The notes beneath the pieces were generated by a model. That model was not told the DNA's origin. It saw nothing but the letters and a program-made list of their open reading frames with translations, and ran no database searches. Below are positions 13,924-14,483 of a DNA stretch of 14,483 bases, piece by piece (the first letter of the stretch is position 1; the number at the start of each line of letters is the position of its first letter). The DNA is from Methanomassiliicoccales archaeon. GTDB taxonomy: Archaea; Thermoplasmatota; Thermoplasmata; Methanomassiliicoccales; JACIVX01. The position numbers were made by a program, and so were the translations under genes. The stretch is from positions 1-14,483 of the forward strand of contig JAJRAH010000136.1 in the NCBI GenBank assembly GCA_028679985.1, written 5' to 3'.

Positions 13924-14483
13924 ATTCCGGCGAGCATCATTGATGGCAGCAAGATTGCAGAGGAAATACGCGAAGAGTTGAAGGAGAAGATTGTAGAGCT
14001 GAGGTCAAAGGGAGTCACTCCCGGGTTGGCAGTCGTTCTGGTAGGAGAAGATCCCGCGTCTCAGGTTTATGTCAGGATGAAGGGGAAAGCCTGCGAGGAA
14101 TTGGGGCTGTATTCCGAGACGATCAGACTTCCAGCGGAATACGCTGAAGACGCACTGCTGAAGATCATCGACGATCTGAACGCGAACCCAAAGATCCACG
14201 GCATTCTCGTCCAGCTTCCTCTTCCCGAACACATCGACGAGACGAAGATCTTGAATAGGATCAATCCCGACAAGGACGTTGACGGGTTTCACCCCGTGAA
14301 CGTTGGCAGGATGTTGATAGGGGATCCGGGGTTCCTGCCGTGTACGCCCCATGGCGTGCAGGAGCTCTTGGTCCGCAGCGGCAACAGCCCCGAGGGAAAA
14401 CACGTCGTCGTCGTTGGAAGGAGCAATATCGTGGGGAAGCCGGTAGCTGCCATCTTGATGCAGAAGAAGAAAGGTGCAAATGC
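13924..14483 (+). CDS. folD: FolD methylene-H4F dehydrogenase/methenyl-H4F cyclohydrolase (3' end cut), probable ATT start
   Basis: The first 186 residues of FolD, which interconverts methylene-, methenyl- and 10-formyl-H4F; the gene runs off the window. It begins PASIIDGSKIAEEIREEL and continues with LAVVLVGEDPAS, the catalytic YVRMK (Y49, K53), ILVQLPLPEHI, KDVDGFHPVNVG, PCTPHGV and the nucleotide-binding VVVGRSNIVGKP. The frame upstream is closed by TAG at 13912-13914. No ATG, GTG or TTG occurs between that stop and the conserved IIDG motif. The first TTG falls about 20 residues in and would delete it. ATT at 13924 gives the expected N-terminus and has AGGGTGGT upstream at the spacing used elsewhere. 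A sequencing error in an ATG is the alternative. It is divergent from fhs; together they supply methylene-H4F to MetF and formyl groups to PurH. Confidence 0.92.
   Translation, partial: MPASIIDGSKIAEEIREELKEKIVELRSKGVTPGLAVVLVGEDPASQVYVRMKGKACEELGLYSETIRLPAEYAEDALLKIIDDLNANPKIHGILVQLPLPEHIDETKILNRINPDKDVDGFHPVNVGRMLIGDPGFLPCTPHGVQELLVRSGNSPEGKHVVVVGRSNIVGKPVAAILMQKKKGAN

Overview
The window looks like an archaeal chromosome. The protein set includes a form III type RuBisCO next to a ribose-1,5-bisphosphate isomerase, a pairing known from archaeal AMP salvage. Promoters carry A/T-rich TATA boxes, and three genes have a start codon about 26 nt downstream of one, as expected for leaderless archaeal transcripts. 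Many other starts follow a strong GGAGG or AGGTGAT ribosome binding site at a fixed spacing. Placement in a Thermoplasmatota-like lineage that carries a tetrahydrofolate (H4F) Wood-Ljungdahl branch is a guess. There are no rRNAs, tRNAs, mobile elements or CRISPR arrays, and no gene-free stretch longer than about 250 bases.

Layout. 1-1349 (minus): ribose-1,5-bisphosphate isomerase and, downstream, a RuBisCO large chain cut by the window edge. 1431-4745 (minus): purH followed by polX. 4948-5724 (plus): an AcsE-type methyl-H4F:corrinoid methyltransferase, divergent from purH. 5771-10837 (minus): an operon of a short leader ORF, two HdrA-like flavoproteins, MvhD, MetV and MetF. 11007-11840 (plus): a polysaccharide deacetylase-family protein. 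11997-13751 (minus): formate-H4F ligase. 13924 to the end (plus): FolD, cut by the window edge.

Function. Fhs, FolD, MetF/MetV and AcsE together make an unbroken H4F methyl branch from formate to methyl-H4F and on to a corrinoid protein, or the reverse. PurH uses the 10-formyl-H4F made on this route. The HdrA/HdrA/MvhD proteins probably link methylene-H4F reductase to ferredoxin or another low-potential carrier. No HdrB or HdrC is present, so this differs from the HdrABC-MvhD-MetVF complex of acetogens and recalls a QmoA/QmoB-like pair joined to MetVF. This is the most interesting system in the window.

The operon's translation is also unusual. All four gene junctions from hdrA-1 to metF are NTGA overlaps, and the four use TTG, ATG, GTG and CTG as start codons. 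The first gene appears to start at CTG one base after a 25-codon leaderless leader ORF. metF (CTG) and folD (probably ATT) lack a usable ATG, GTG or TTG, so standard gene callers would truncate them.
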